Positions 1 to 5,588 of a DNA stretch of 5,588 nt are shown in pieces. Below the pieces are notes generated by a model that ran no database searches, had not been told where the DNA came from, and saw only the letters and a program-made list of their open reading frames with translations. The DNA comes from Chitinophagaceae bacterium (lineage in GTDB: Bacteria > Bacteroidota > Bacteroidia > Chitinophagales > Chitinophagaceae), in assembly GCA_025455205.1 (NCBI GenBank), contig JALOMZ010000159.1, positions 1 through 5,588 on the forward strand, read 5' to 3'. Each line of letters opens with the position of its first letter. Within the stretch, counting starts at the first letter, position 1. The translations under genes and the position numbers were made by a program.

Positions 1-847
1 CGCGGCAGTTGATCGGGCGCTTGTTGCTGGTGGTGCTGGGGAAGACCAGGGCGTCATCCCGCAGGGGTACAACCTTGATGCCGGACTTGCGGGCCTTCAG
101 TAGTTCCTTGACCGCGGCGGCGATGGGGACGGCGCGCACCTCGCCTTTCGTCGCGTTGACCTTGCCGACCCGAAGGAAAAACAGGTCCCGATCCAGGTCT
201 ACCGCTGACCATCGCAGGCCGGTGATCTCGCCAAGTCTGGCCCCGGTGGTCAAGGCGATCAGGACCAGGAGATACAGGTCTGGACTGGCGGATTCCTGGC
301 AGGCGCTCAGGAGGCGGCCAATCTCCGCTTGCGACAGGAATTGTTCCCGTCCGGGAGGCTCTTGGAGCTTAGCCACCAGGGAGGCAGGATTGACGGTCAG
401 CCAGTACCAATGCTTCTGTGCCCGGGTCAGGACCGCTTGCAAGGCGGCCACATAGCGATTGGCGGAAGCCTTGGTGATGCTCTTGGCCGTCAGCAGGTCG
501 TCCCGAGCCCGGACGATGGCGGCGGGGGTCAGTTGGCTCAGGCGGAGGTGCCCGAGTTTCTCCCGCCAGTAGGCTTGATGGGCCTGATAGGCGATCCGCG
601 TTCCTTCTGCCAGTTCGCCCATGCGTTCCCGCTGATAGCGGTCGATGGCACCGGCCAGGGTGTGGCGGTGGCCTTCGGTCGAGAGCCCGGATTCGTCGCG
701 TTCGAGCTCGCCCTCGGTTTTCCTGGCCCACTTCTCCGCGTCTGACTTGAAGCGGAAAGTCTTGGATAGCTGCGGCTGGCCAGGGCGGCGAACGCGGGCC
801 TTGTAGAAAGTGCCCTCCCGCCGCTGAATCGGGGTAATGGTTGCCAT
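1..847 (-). CDS. Tyrosine-recombinase site-specific integrase, C-terminus cut by window edge
   Basis: The product would integrate and excise a mobile element by strand exchange at att sites. Read leftward from ATG at 847-845, 282 codons are open to the window edge without a stop. Residues about 5-55 form a basic arm-binding-type domain (GTFYKARVRRPG, KTFRFKSDAEKWARKTE). Residues about 63-155 are the helical core-binding domain (RHTLAGAIDRY at the front). The catalytic domain starts near 166 and shows the first catalytic arginine, R204, in TTGARLGEITGLRW, and the beta-hairpin lysine, K234, in NATKGEVRAVPI. The HxxR box, the second His/Trp and the tyrosine nucleophile would lie beyond position 1, so activity cannot be judged. 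The start is well fixed: an in-frame TAA lies 36 nt upstream (883-881), no other ATG intervenes, and AAAAAGG sits two bases before the ATG. The sequence style is that of proteobacterial integrases, unlike the genes to the right. No cargo or excisionase is visible. Confidence 0.95.
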   Translation of the reverse strand, partial: MATITPIQRREGTFYKARVRRPGQPQLSKTFRFKSDAEKWARKTEGELERDESGLSTEGHRHTLAGAIDRYQRERMGELAEGTRIAYQAHQAYWREKLGHLRLSQLTPAAIVRARDDLLTAKSITKASANRYVAALQAVLTRAQKHWYWLTVNPASLVAKLQEPPGREQFLSQAEIGRLLSACQESASPDLYLLVLIALTTGARLGEITGLRWSAVDLDRDLFFLRVGKVNATKGEVRAVPIAAAVKELLKARKSGIKVVPLRDDALVFPSTTSNKRPINCR

Positions 848-877
848 CGCCTTTTTCGCATGGTTTCGCGTGGTGTG

Positions 878-886
878 ATATTACCA
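878..886 (-). promoter_or_regulatory. Possible extended -10 promoter element for the integrase
   Basis: The minus strand reads TGGTAATAT here, a TGn-extended -10 box close to the sigma-70 consensus. It is about 30 nt upstream of the integrase ATG and would give a short leader. No good -35 hexamer lies 17 nt upstream; the TTGACG nearby is only 5 nt away and cannot pair with it. The pentamer ATGCG occurs twice on the plus strand (886-890 and 894-898) over the would-be spacer and could be a repressor or integrase contact. This is inference from motif and position only. Confidence 0.35.
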
Positions 887-899
887 TGCGTCAATGCGT

Positions 900-920
900 A
901 TTGGTACCCGGATTGGTACC
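900..920. repeat. Two direct copies of ATTGGTACC, 12-bp period, upstream of the integrase
   Basis: ATTGGTACC occurs at 900-908 and again at 912-920, separated by CGG. Each copy contains the palindrome GGTACC, and TTGG follows at 921-924. The spacing is slightly more than one helical turn, so both copies face the same side of the DNA. Short tandem sites just upstream of an integrase start are typical of integrase arm-type sites or of sites for an excisionase or regulator. Which protein binds cannot be told from the sequence. Confidence 0.55.
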
Positions 921-924
921 TTGG

Positions 925-1030
925 CCGGAAAATCGCCCTGCAGAGCTTGGCGTTACGTGCCCCTGGGTGGACTCGAAATCAAGTCTTTCTGACGGGCCTG
1001 ATCCACTGCCGGTAGACAACCCGAAACGGT
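925..1030. other. Non-coding stretch upstream of the integrase; possible attachment region
   Basis: No credible coding frame is present. The only structures I can point to are a small inverted repeat, GACT (970-973) and AGTC (982-985), and a minus-strand segment at 977-955 that resembles a tRNA T-loop and 3' acceptor end without a matching 5' half. Attachment sites of integrases of this class often lie in such a position, but no complete tRNA gene or duplicated att core is visible in the window, so the assignment is tentative. Confidence 0.25.
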
Positions 1031-1070
1031 CAAAAAATTCAGGTGGCGGCCAAATCTGTGGCCGCCCCTG
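1031..1070 (-). terminator. Rho-independent terminator on the minus strand, with no gene upstream of it
   Basis: Read leftward, the stem is CAGG plus GGCGGCCA (1070-1059), a six-base loop (1058-1053), then TGGCCGCC (1052-1045), one bulged A (1044) and CCTG (1043-1040), followed by AATTTTTTG (1039-1031). That is a 12-pair GC-rich stem with one bulge and a T6 tract, the classic intrinsic terminator form. On the plus strand the hairpin is followed by CTGATTATATTT, so it has no good U-tract in that direction. It would end a leftward transcript arriving from the right, yet the next gene on the right is rightward. It also lies upstream of the integrase and could insulate that gene from read-through. 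Confidence 0.75.
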
Positions 1071-1098
1071 ATTATATTTCCAATCCAAAACCACTGCC
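1071..1098. other. Probable junction between proteobacterial-type and Bacteroidota-type DNA
   Basis: The last feature that fits the left piece is the terminator stem ending at 1070, and the kinase coding frame begins at 1099. The kinase frame is open back to 1072 (stop TGA at 1069-1071) but contains no start codon in this stretch. The sequence is AT-richer. TATATTTC at 1073-1080 resembles a Bacteroidota -7 box (TAnnTTTG) with one mismatch, but no -33 partner is seen. The exact breakpoint cannot be fixed by eye and could lie somewhat to either side. Confidence 0.45.
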
Positions 1099-2139
1099 TT
1101 GGCTGCCTCCCCTTTTTCTTATCCCCGTTTCCGCTGGCTTTTTGTGCTGGGGGCGCTACTGTGGATGGGCCTCCATGCCTGGGTGTTATACAGTTGGGGC
1201 TGGGCTGCAAAAGCTGCTTTGCTGGATAGCCTGGTAAGCAACGGCCTGCTGGCCATGGCCAGCCTGGGTATTGCCACTACGCTTCGTTTTTACCTGCCTT
1301 CTTCCAATCGCTATATGTTCCTGCTGGCACTTAGCGGAGTGCTCTGTCTGGCCTGGTTCCTGCTCACAAGGCTTGTATTGATGGTGTTACCTGATTATGT
1401 GGATGACTATCGCCAGTTCTGGAGTGCCTCCACACCCTTGCGCCTCTCTGTTGGCTTTCTGGTGCTGGGCAGCAATACGCTCATGCATGTGTTGTGGTAC
1501 ACCCTGCAGCAACACCGGGAAGACGATCAGCGCCGCAATGAAATGGAGGCCCTGGCCCGCGAAGCCGAGCTGTACCACCTGCGCGAACAGCTTCATCCGC
1601 ACTTCCTCTTCAACAGCCTCAACAGCATCCATGCCCTGGTAGGTTCGAGGCCTGAAGAAGCCCGTCACATGATCCAGCAACTGAGTGATTTCCTGCGCGG
1701 CACCCTCCGCACCGACCATAAGCAATGGCGCAGCCTGGAGGAGGAGCTTCATCACCTGCAACTGTACCTGGAAGTGGAGAAGGTGCGCTTCGGACATCGC
1801 CTGAACACCGAAGTAATTGCAGATGAAGCGGCTTCAAACGCACGCATTCCGGTGATGCTGCTGCAGCCGGTGGTGGAAAATGCCATCAAGTTCGGCCTGT
1901 ACGATACCACGGAGGCTGTAACCATCCGGATTCAGGCACAGCTGGACAACAACCGCCTTGTGTTGATGGTAACCAATCCCTATGATCCGCAAACGGTAAG
2001 CCGCAAAAAAGGAACCGGCTTTGGCCTGCGTTCCATTGAACGAAGACTGTATCTGCTGTTTGCCCAGCCGGGCCTGATGGAAACACAGGCGCGGGATCAT
2101 GAATTCATCACCACCCTCAAAATACCCCAACCTGCATGA
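1099..2139 (+). CDS. LytS/YehU-type membrane sensor histidine kinase
   Basis: Sensor half of a two-component system in the inner membrane; it should autophosphorylate on histidine and pass the phosphate to the regulator encoded next. Four hydrophobic segments lie at about residues 13-33, 40-61, 72-96 and 114-134 with almost no extracytoplasmic loop domain, so the signal may be sensed in the membrane. A charged helical linker (about 138-163) leads to the His_kinase motif LREQLHPHFLFNSLNS, with H168 of PHFLFN as the likely phosphoacceptor. The ATPase part shows the N-box LLQPVVENAIKFG (N261) and the glycine-rich GTGFGLRSIERRL (from G305). The usual DxGxG box is replaced by VTNPYDP. The start is uncertain: TTG at 1099 is the first start codon after the upstream stop and gives a family-like 346 residues, while the first ATG (1165) would cut into the first membrane segment. 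The true 5' end may be lost at the junction. Confidence 0.93.
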   Translation: MAASPFSYPRFRWLFVLGALLWMGLHAWVLYSWGWAAKAALLDSLVSNGLLAMASLGIATTLRFYLPSSNRYMFLLALSGVLCLAWFLLTRLVLMVLPDYVDDYRQFWSASTPLRLSVGFLVLGSNTLMHVLWYTLQQHREDDQRRNEMEALAREAELYHLREQLHPHFLFNSLNSIHALVGSRPEEARHMIQQLSDFLRGTLRTDHKQWRSLEEELHHLQLYLEVEKVRFGHRLNTEVIADEAASNARIPVMLLQPVVENAIKFGLYDTTEAVTIRIQAQLDNNRLVLMVTNPYDPQTVSRKKGTGFGLRSIERRLYLLFAQPGLMETQARDHEFITTLKIPQPA

Positions 2140-2876
2140 TTCCCGTAGTTATCATAGACGACGAACCCCTGGCACGCAGCATTGTGCGTGAATACCTGGC
2201 TGCCTATCCCGATCTTTTCGTGGTTGCGGAATGTGGCGATGGATTTGAAGGCCTGAAAGCCATTCAGCAACACAAGCCTGCTCTGGTTTTCCTTGATATA
2301 CAGATGCCCAAGATCAATGGCTTCGAAATGCTGGAGCTGTTGGAAGAACCGCCGCCGGTGATCTTTACCACTGCTTTTGATGAATATGCCATCAAGGCTT
2401 TTGAGGCCAGTGCCATAGACTACCTGCTGAAACCTTTTTCCAAAGACAGGTTTGAGAAGGCTGTGCAACGCTGGCGCCGGCAGCCTGCACCGGAGAGGCA
2501 GCAGCAACAGCAGGAACTCCTGCACGATACGAGCGTTTCGCAGGCCCAGCAGGAACGCGTGGTGGTTCGCCAGGGAACACATATCCGCATCATACCAGTA
2601 CACGATGTACTCTATTTTGAGGCGGCCGATGATTATGTGAAACTGCATACCCCCGATGGCAGTTACCTCAAGAACAAAACGATGGGCTATTTTGAAAAGC
2701 TGCTCGACACTAGTCAGTTTGTGCGGGTTCACCGGTCCTATATTGTATCGGTGCAGCAGATAAGCCGCATCGACCCCTATGAAAAGGAAAGCTATCTGGC
2801 CCTGCTCAAAAATGGGCAACGGGTGCCCGTGAGCAAATCGGGCTATGCCCGCCTGCGTGAGGTATTGGGCATGTAA
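2136..2876 (+). CDS. LytTR-family response regulator
   Basis: Cytoplasmic DNA-binding regulator paired with the upstream kinase. The receiver domain (about 3-115) has the acidic pair D8/D9 in IIDDEPLAR, phosphoacceptor D54 in VFLDIQMPKINGFEML, T78/T79 in IFTTAFDEYAIKAF and K99 in DYLLKPF, so the phosphorylation site is complete. A glutamine-rich linker (RQQQQQELL, 121-129) joins it to a LytTR domain (about 141-244) with the diagnostic FVRVHRSYIVSVQQI (195-209) and VLYFEAADDYVKLHT (158-172). At 246 residues it has the usual family length. Its ATG overlaps the kinase TGA as ATGA, which indicates translational coupling and supports a cognate pair. LytTR proteins usually bind paired imperfect direct repeats upstream of their targets; I see none convincing in the intergenic DNA here, so the regulon is unknown. 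Confidence 0.96.
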   Translation: MIPVVIIDDEPLARSIVREYLAAYPDLFVVAECGDGFEGLKAIQQHKPALVFLDIQMPKINGFEMLELLEEPPPVIFTTAFDEYAIKAFEASAIDYLLKPFSKDRFEKAVQRWRRQPAPERQQQQQELLHDTSVSQAQQERVVVRQGTHIRIIPVHDVLYFEAADDYVKLHTPDGSYLKNKTMGYFEKLLDTSQFVRVHRSYIVSVQQISRIDPYEKESYLALLKNGQRVPVSKSGYARLREVLGM

Positions 2877-2904
2877 CTACCGCGGGAAGCTGCATCTTTG
2901 GAAC

Positions 2905-4146
2905 GTGAAGGATATCAACAAACACCTGGTAGTGATCGGTGGCGGGGCCGCCGGTTTCTTCTGTGCCGTCAATGCCGCCAGGCTGTGCCCGGGTCTGCGG
3001 GTAACCATTGTGGAGAAAGCCGGCAAGGTATTGCAGAAGGTGAAAGTGAGCGGTGGCGGACGATGCAATGTGACCCATGCCTGTGATTCCATTGTGGAAA
3101 TGGCCCGCTGCTACCCGCGGGGCGAGAAATTCGTGCGCAAACTGTACCATCATTTTTTTGTGCCCGATACCCTCCGCTGGTTTGCCGAAAGGGGCGTGGT
3201 GCTCAAGACCGAGTCCGATGGCCGGATGTTTCCGGTAACGGACAGTTCGCAAACCATCATAGACTGCCTGCTGCGCGAAGCCAACCGTTACCGGGTGGAG
3301 CTGCTGCTTCATTTCTCCGTGACCGAAGTGCGGCGGTCAAAGGATGCCTGGCTGGTGAACGGGGCGGGCGGGCGCAGCGTGGAGGCCGACTTTCTATGTA
3401 TAGCCTGTGGTGGTTTTCCAAAGAAGGATATGTTTGACTGGATCACCGGGCCCACGGGGCATAGCATTGCGGAACCCGTACCATCCCTGTTCACCTTCAA
3501 CCTGCCCGGCCATCCCATCACCCGGCTCATGGGTGTGTCGGCACCGGCCCAGGTGAAGATCGCCGGGCTGAAAATGGAATCTGCCGGACCCCTGCTTATC
3601 ACCCATTGGGGACTGAGCGGTCCGGCGGTGCTGCGCCTGTCGGCCTTTGCGGCGCGCGAGCTGCACCAGCGCGACTATGCCTTCACCGTGATGGTGAACT
3701 GGCTGCCTGATTTTAATGAAGCCAGCCTGCGGGAGCGGGTGCTGCGGCACCGGCAGGAAAAGGGGAGCCAGAAGGTGGCCAATACCGAATGGATCCAGCT
3801 GCCGGCCAGGCTCTGGGCCTTTCTGCAGGAACAAGCCGGCGTGCGGGAAGACATGCGCTGGGCCGACCTGCCGGCACAGGCCCAGAACCAGCTCATCAAA
3901 AACCTCTGCGGGTACACCCTGGAGGCCCGGGGTAAAACCACCTTCAAGGAGGAATTTGTGACGGCGGGGGGCATAGACACGGCCGAGGTAGACCCGGCCA
4001 CCCTTATGAGCCGCAAAAATGATGGGCTGTTCTTTGCGGGAGAGATCCTTAATGTAGACGGCATAACGGGTGGATACAATTTCCAGCATGCCTGGAGCTC
4101 CGGATTTACAGCAGCAGTGGCCATTGCCGCACATGCCAGGGCATAG
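2905..4146 (+). CDS. YhiN/HI0933-family FAD/NAD(P)-dependent flavoprotein
   Basis: Predicted cytoplasmic flavoprotein of the HI0933-like (BaiN/YhiN) family; the physiological substrate is not established for most members. Counting from the GTG start, the Rossmann FAD loop is VVIGGGAAGFF (9-19, GxGxxG). Then come the family hallmark VSGGGRCNVTHA (48-59), DGRMFPVTDSSQT (105-117), ACGGFPKKD (167-175), THWGLSGPAVLRLS (233-246), and the long C-terminal signature beginning GLFFAGEILN and running through GYNFQHAWSSG (374-400). All blocks are in order with no break, and the length of 413 is close to the usual 400. Start choice: GTG at 2905 leaves a short tail before the FAD loop and lies 28 nt after the regulator stop. 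An in-frame ATG at 2845 would give 433 residues but overlaps the regulator by 32 nt and adds a stretch with no family resemblance. Probably co-transcribed with the two-component pair, without evident functional connection. Confidence 0.93.
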   Translation: MKDINKHLVVIGGGAAGFFCAVNAARLCPGLRVTIVEKAGKVLQKVKVSGGGRCNVTHACDSIVEMARCYPRGEKFVRKLYHHFFVPDTLRWFAERGVVLKTESDGRMFPVTDSSQTIIDCLLREANRYRVELLLHFSVTEVRRSKDAWLVNGAGGRSVEADFLCIACGGFPKKDMFDWITGPTGHSIAEPVPSLFTFNLPGHPITRLMGVSAPAQVKIAGLKMESAGPLLITHWGLSGPAVLRLSAFAARELHQRDYAFTVMVNWLPDFNEASLRERVLRHRQEKGSQKVANTEWIQLPARLWAFLQEQAGVREDMRWADLPAQAQNQLIKNLCGYTLEARGKTTFKEEFVTAGGIDTAEVDPATLMSRKNDGLFFAGEILNVDGITGGYNFQHAWSSGFTAAVAIAAHARA

Positions 4147-4226
4147 CCAAAGGTTATGAAAAATGAAAAAAATCATAATCCAAAACAATCACCTTTCCCG
4201 CCTGTTTATGCGTGGGGGCAAACAGT
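4147..4226. other. Intergenic DNA between flavoprotein and citrate synthase
   Basis: AT-rich spacer with no coding frame worth calling. TTATGA (4154-4159) and TCATAA (4173-4178) could form a weak six-pair hairpin with an A-rich loop just after the flavoprotein stop, but no T-tract follows on the plus strand, so a terminator call is not justified. Confidence 0.4.
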
Positions 4227-4234
4227 TAACTTTG
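4205..4234 (+). promoter_or_regulatory. Bacteroidota-type promoter upstream of citrate synthase
   Basis: TAACTTTG at 4227-4234 matches the Bacteroidota primary sigma -7 consensus TAnnTTTG exactly. TTTA at 4205-4208 could be a weak -33 element (consensus TTTG) about 18 bp upstream. Transcription would begin near 4240, giving a leader of roughly 45 nt before the ATG at 4288, an ordinary arrangement. No Shine-Dalgarno sequence is evident in the leader (AAAGACGATTGTA before the ATG), which is common in this phylum. Confidence 0.5.
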
Positions 4235-4287
4235 TTGCCATCCTCAGGATAGTTTCAACATTTCATTAATAGCTAAAGACGATTGTA

Positions 4288-5588
4288 ATGGGTTATCTCA
4301 AAGACAGATTCAGGGCCAAAGCGGATGTTGCTTCCGCAGAAATCAAAAGTATTCTCAAAGATCATGGTAACAAGGTAATAGGGGAGGTAACCCTGGCGCA
4401 GATCTACCAGGGCATGCGGGGTATTACCGGCCTGGTCACTGAAACCTCTTTGCTTGATGCCCAGGAAGGCATTCGCTTCCGCGGTTATTCCATACCTGAG
4501 ATCATCGAAAAGCTGCCCAAGGCAAAAGGTGGTTCGCAGCCCCTGCCGGAAGGGCTCTTTTACCTGATGCTTATCGGGGAGATCCCCACAGAGGCCGATG
4601 TGGAGCGCGTGACCGATGTACTGCAGCGCAAGAGCCATGTGCCCAACCACGTGTTTAAGCTGATTGATGCCATGCCCATCACCTCGCATCCCATGACCAT
4701 GTTTGTGTCGGGGGTAATGGCCCTGCAAACAGAGAGCCTGTTTGCCAAAAGGTATGCCGAGGGGATGTCCAAGAAGGACTACTGGGAAGCTACATTCGAC
4801 GATGCCCTTACGCTGCTGGCCCGCCTGCCGCGTCTGGCTGCCTATATCTACCGCCGCAAGTATCACAATGGCGATGACATCACGCCGGATGGCATGCTCG
4901 ACTGGTCGGGCAACCTGGCCCATATGCTGGGCTTTGAAGACGAGAAGTTCAAGGAATTGATGCGCCTTTACATGACCATCCACGCCGACCACGAAGGCGG
5001 CAATGTGAGCGCCCATACCACCCACCTGGTGGGCAGCGCACTGGCCGATCCCTACCTGGCTTATGCCGCCGGCATGAATGGCCTGGCAGGCCCGCTGCAC
5101 GGACTGGCCAACCAGGAAGTGATCAAGTGGATTTTCGAGATGCAGGAAAAGTTGGGTACCGACCTGCCCACGCATGAGCAGATCGAGAACTATGTGCGCC
5201 AAACCCTGTCAGAAGGCAAAGTGGTGCCGGGCTATGGCCATGCGGTGTTGCGCCAGACCGATCCCCGCTTCACAGCCCAGATGGAATTTGGCCGGAAGTA
5301 TATGCGGGAAGACAAGCTCTGCCGCACCGTATGGAAGATATATGAAGTAGTGCCCCCCATCCTGGAGAGCCTGGGCAAGGTAAAGAACCCCTGGCCCAAT
5401 GTGGATGCCCACAGCGGCGCTCTGCTGGTGCATTTCGGCATGAAGGAGTATGAGTTCTACACCGTTCTCTTTGCCGTGAGCCGCGCCATGGGCGTGCTGG
5501 CCAGCCTGATCTGGGACCGTGCCCTCGCACTGCCCATCGAAAGGCCCAAGAGCGTAACCACCGACCTGGTGAAGAAATGGCTCAACGG
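4288..5588 (+). CDS. Citrate (Si)-synthase, eukaryotic-type, last residues cut by window edge
   Basis: Condenses oxaloacetate and acetyl-CoA to citrate, the entry step of the TCA cycle, in the cytoplasm. The frame is open for 433 codons to the window end. It carries SDHEGG-type sequence ADHEGGNVSAHTTH (233-246), catalytic H271 in GLAGPLHGLANQEV, H318 in VVPGYGHAVLRQTDPRF and D373 in NVDAHSGALL, plus substrate-binding arginines R327 and R399 (AVSRAMG). These fall within about three residues of H274, H320 and D375 of the pig mitochondrial enzyme. The protein therefore belongs to the eukaryotic-like group, which also occurs in Bacteroidota, and not to the allosteric, hexameric GltA type of Gammaproteobacteria. 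There is no organelle-type leader; it starts directly with MGYLKDRFRAKADVASAEIK. Judged by the family length of about 437-440, only a handful of residues are missing. The start is supported by the promoter match upstream and the absence of an earlier in-frame start that fits. Confidence 0.97.
   Translation, partial: MGYLKDRFRAKADVASAEIKSILKDHGNKVIGEVTLAQIYQGMRGITGLVTETSLLDAQEGIRFRGYSIPEIIEKLPKAKGGSQPLPEGLFYLMLIGEIPTEADVERVTDVLQRKSHVPNHVFKLIDAMPITSHPMTMFVSGVMALQTESLFAKRYAEGMSKKDYWEATFDDALTLLARLPRLAAYIYRRKYHNGDDITPDGMLDWSGNLAHMLGFEDEKFKELMRLYMTIHADHEGGNVSAHTTHLVGSALADPYLAYAAGMNGLAGPLHGLANQEVIKWIFEMQEKLGTDLPTHEQIENYVRQTLSEGKVVPGYGHAVLRQTDPRFTAQMEFGRKYMREDKLCRTVWKIYEVVPPILESLGKVKNPWPNVDAHSGALLVHFGMKEYEFYTVLFAVSRAMGVLASLIWDRALALPIERPKSVTTDLVKKWLN

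Noticed and set aside
9..894. Several open frames on both strands within the integrase region (for example 9-455, 329-745, 369-887, 538-894)
   Set aside because: The integrase frame running off the left edge accounts for the region; the others are overlapping shadows with Arg/Pro-rich sequence and no domains.
900..920. A CRISPR array or longer tandem repeat
   Set aside because: Only two nine-base copies with a three-base gap; no further units and no spacers.
1043..1237. A short plus-strand frame starting with GTG at 1043 that overlaps the kinase start in another frame
   Set aside because: It begins inside the terminator stem, runs out of frame across the kinase and shows no family resemblance. 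A frameshift joining it to the kinase is not needed, because the kinase frame already covers the first membrane segment.
2097..2819. A 240-codon minus-strand frame opposite the response regulator
   Set aside because: The regulator frame on the plus strand explains all conservation seen here; the opposite frame shows no family motif.
4154..4181. Hairpin TTATGA/TCATAA after the flavoprotein gene as a terminator
   Set aside because: The stem is short and AT-rich, the loop is long, and there is no T-tract on the plus strand.
3394..4188. A 264-codon minus-strand frame opposite the flavoprotein
   Set aside because: Antisense shadow of a well-conserved gene; the translated sequence has no domain signature and no plausible start signal.
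4273..5202. A 309-codon open frame on the minus strand opposite citrate synthase
   Set aside because: It lies wholly antisense to a clear enzyme gene, its product is low-complexity (His/Gly/Gln-rich) with no recognisable domain, and such frames arise from codon bias in the sense gene.
1..5588. Base composition shift as proof of the junction
   Set aside because: The first 60 bases are very G+C-rich (40 of 60), but parts of the flavoprotein gene are equally rich (44 of 60 at 3601-3660), so composition alone does not separate the two pieces.

Overview
The window reads as two unrelated pieces joined near positions 1071-1098. The left piece (1 to about 1070) carries the 5' two thirds of a leftward tyrosine-recombinase integrase of the kind found in proteobacterial prophages and integrative elements. 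It is followed by a non-coding stretch with tandem repeats and a strong hairpin-plus-T-tract terminator that points left. The right piece (about 1072 to 5588) is a rightward run of four genes with the character of Bacteroidota, probably Chitinophagaceae-like: a LytS-type sensor kinase, a LytTR response regulator, a YhiN/HI0933-family flavoprotein, and a eukaryotic-type citrate synthase that runs off the window end. No gene crosses the join.

Layout: 1-847 (-) integrase, C-terminus cut by the window edge; 848-1070 integrase upstream region with a possible promoter, two copies of ATTGGTACC and an orphan minus-strand terminator; 1099-2139 (+) histidine kinase with a TTG as the only plausible full-length start; 2136-2876 (+) response regulator, overlapping the kinase by four bases (ATGA); 2905-4146 (+) FAD/NAD(P)-dependent flavoprotein, 28 nt after the regulator; 4147-4287 intergenic with a Bacteroidota-style -7 box; 4288-5588 (+) citrate synthase with all three catalytic residues present and only a few C-terminal residues missing.

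The kinase and regulator form a translationally coupled two-component pair. Four transmembrane segments feed a His_kinase domain, which should phosphorylate Asp54 of the regulator, whose LytTR domain then binds DNA. The signal and target genes are not visible. The flavoprotein probably shares the transcript, but a functional link is not evident. Citrate synthase appears to have its own promoter and is the TCA-cycle entry enzyme.

I do not see a convincing undescribed system. The point most worth checking is the join near 1071-1098: either a real integration of a proteobacterial-type element beside or into the kinase's 5' end, or a chimeric contig. The orphan terminator and the missing ATG of the kinase both fit a break there, and I lean towards an artefact.
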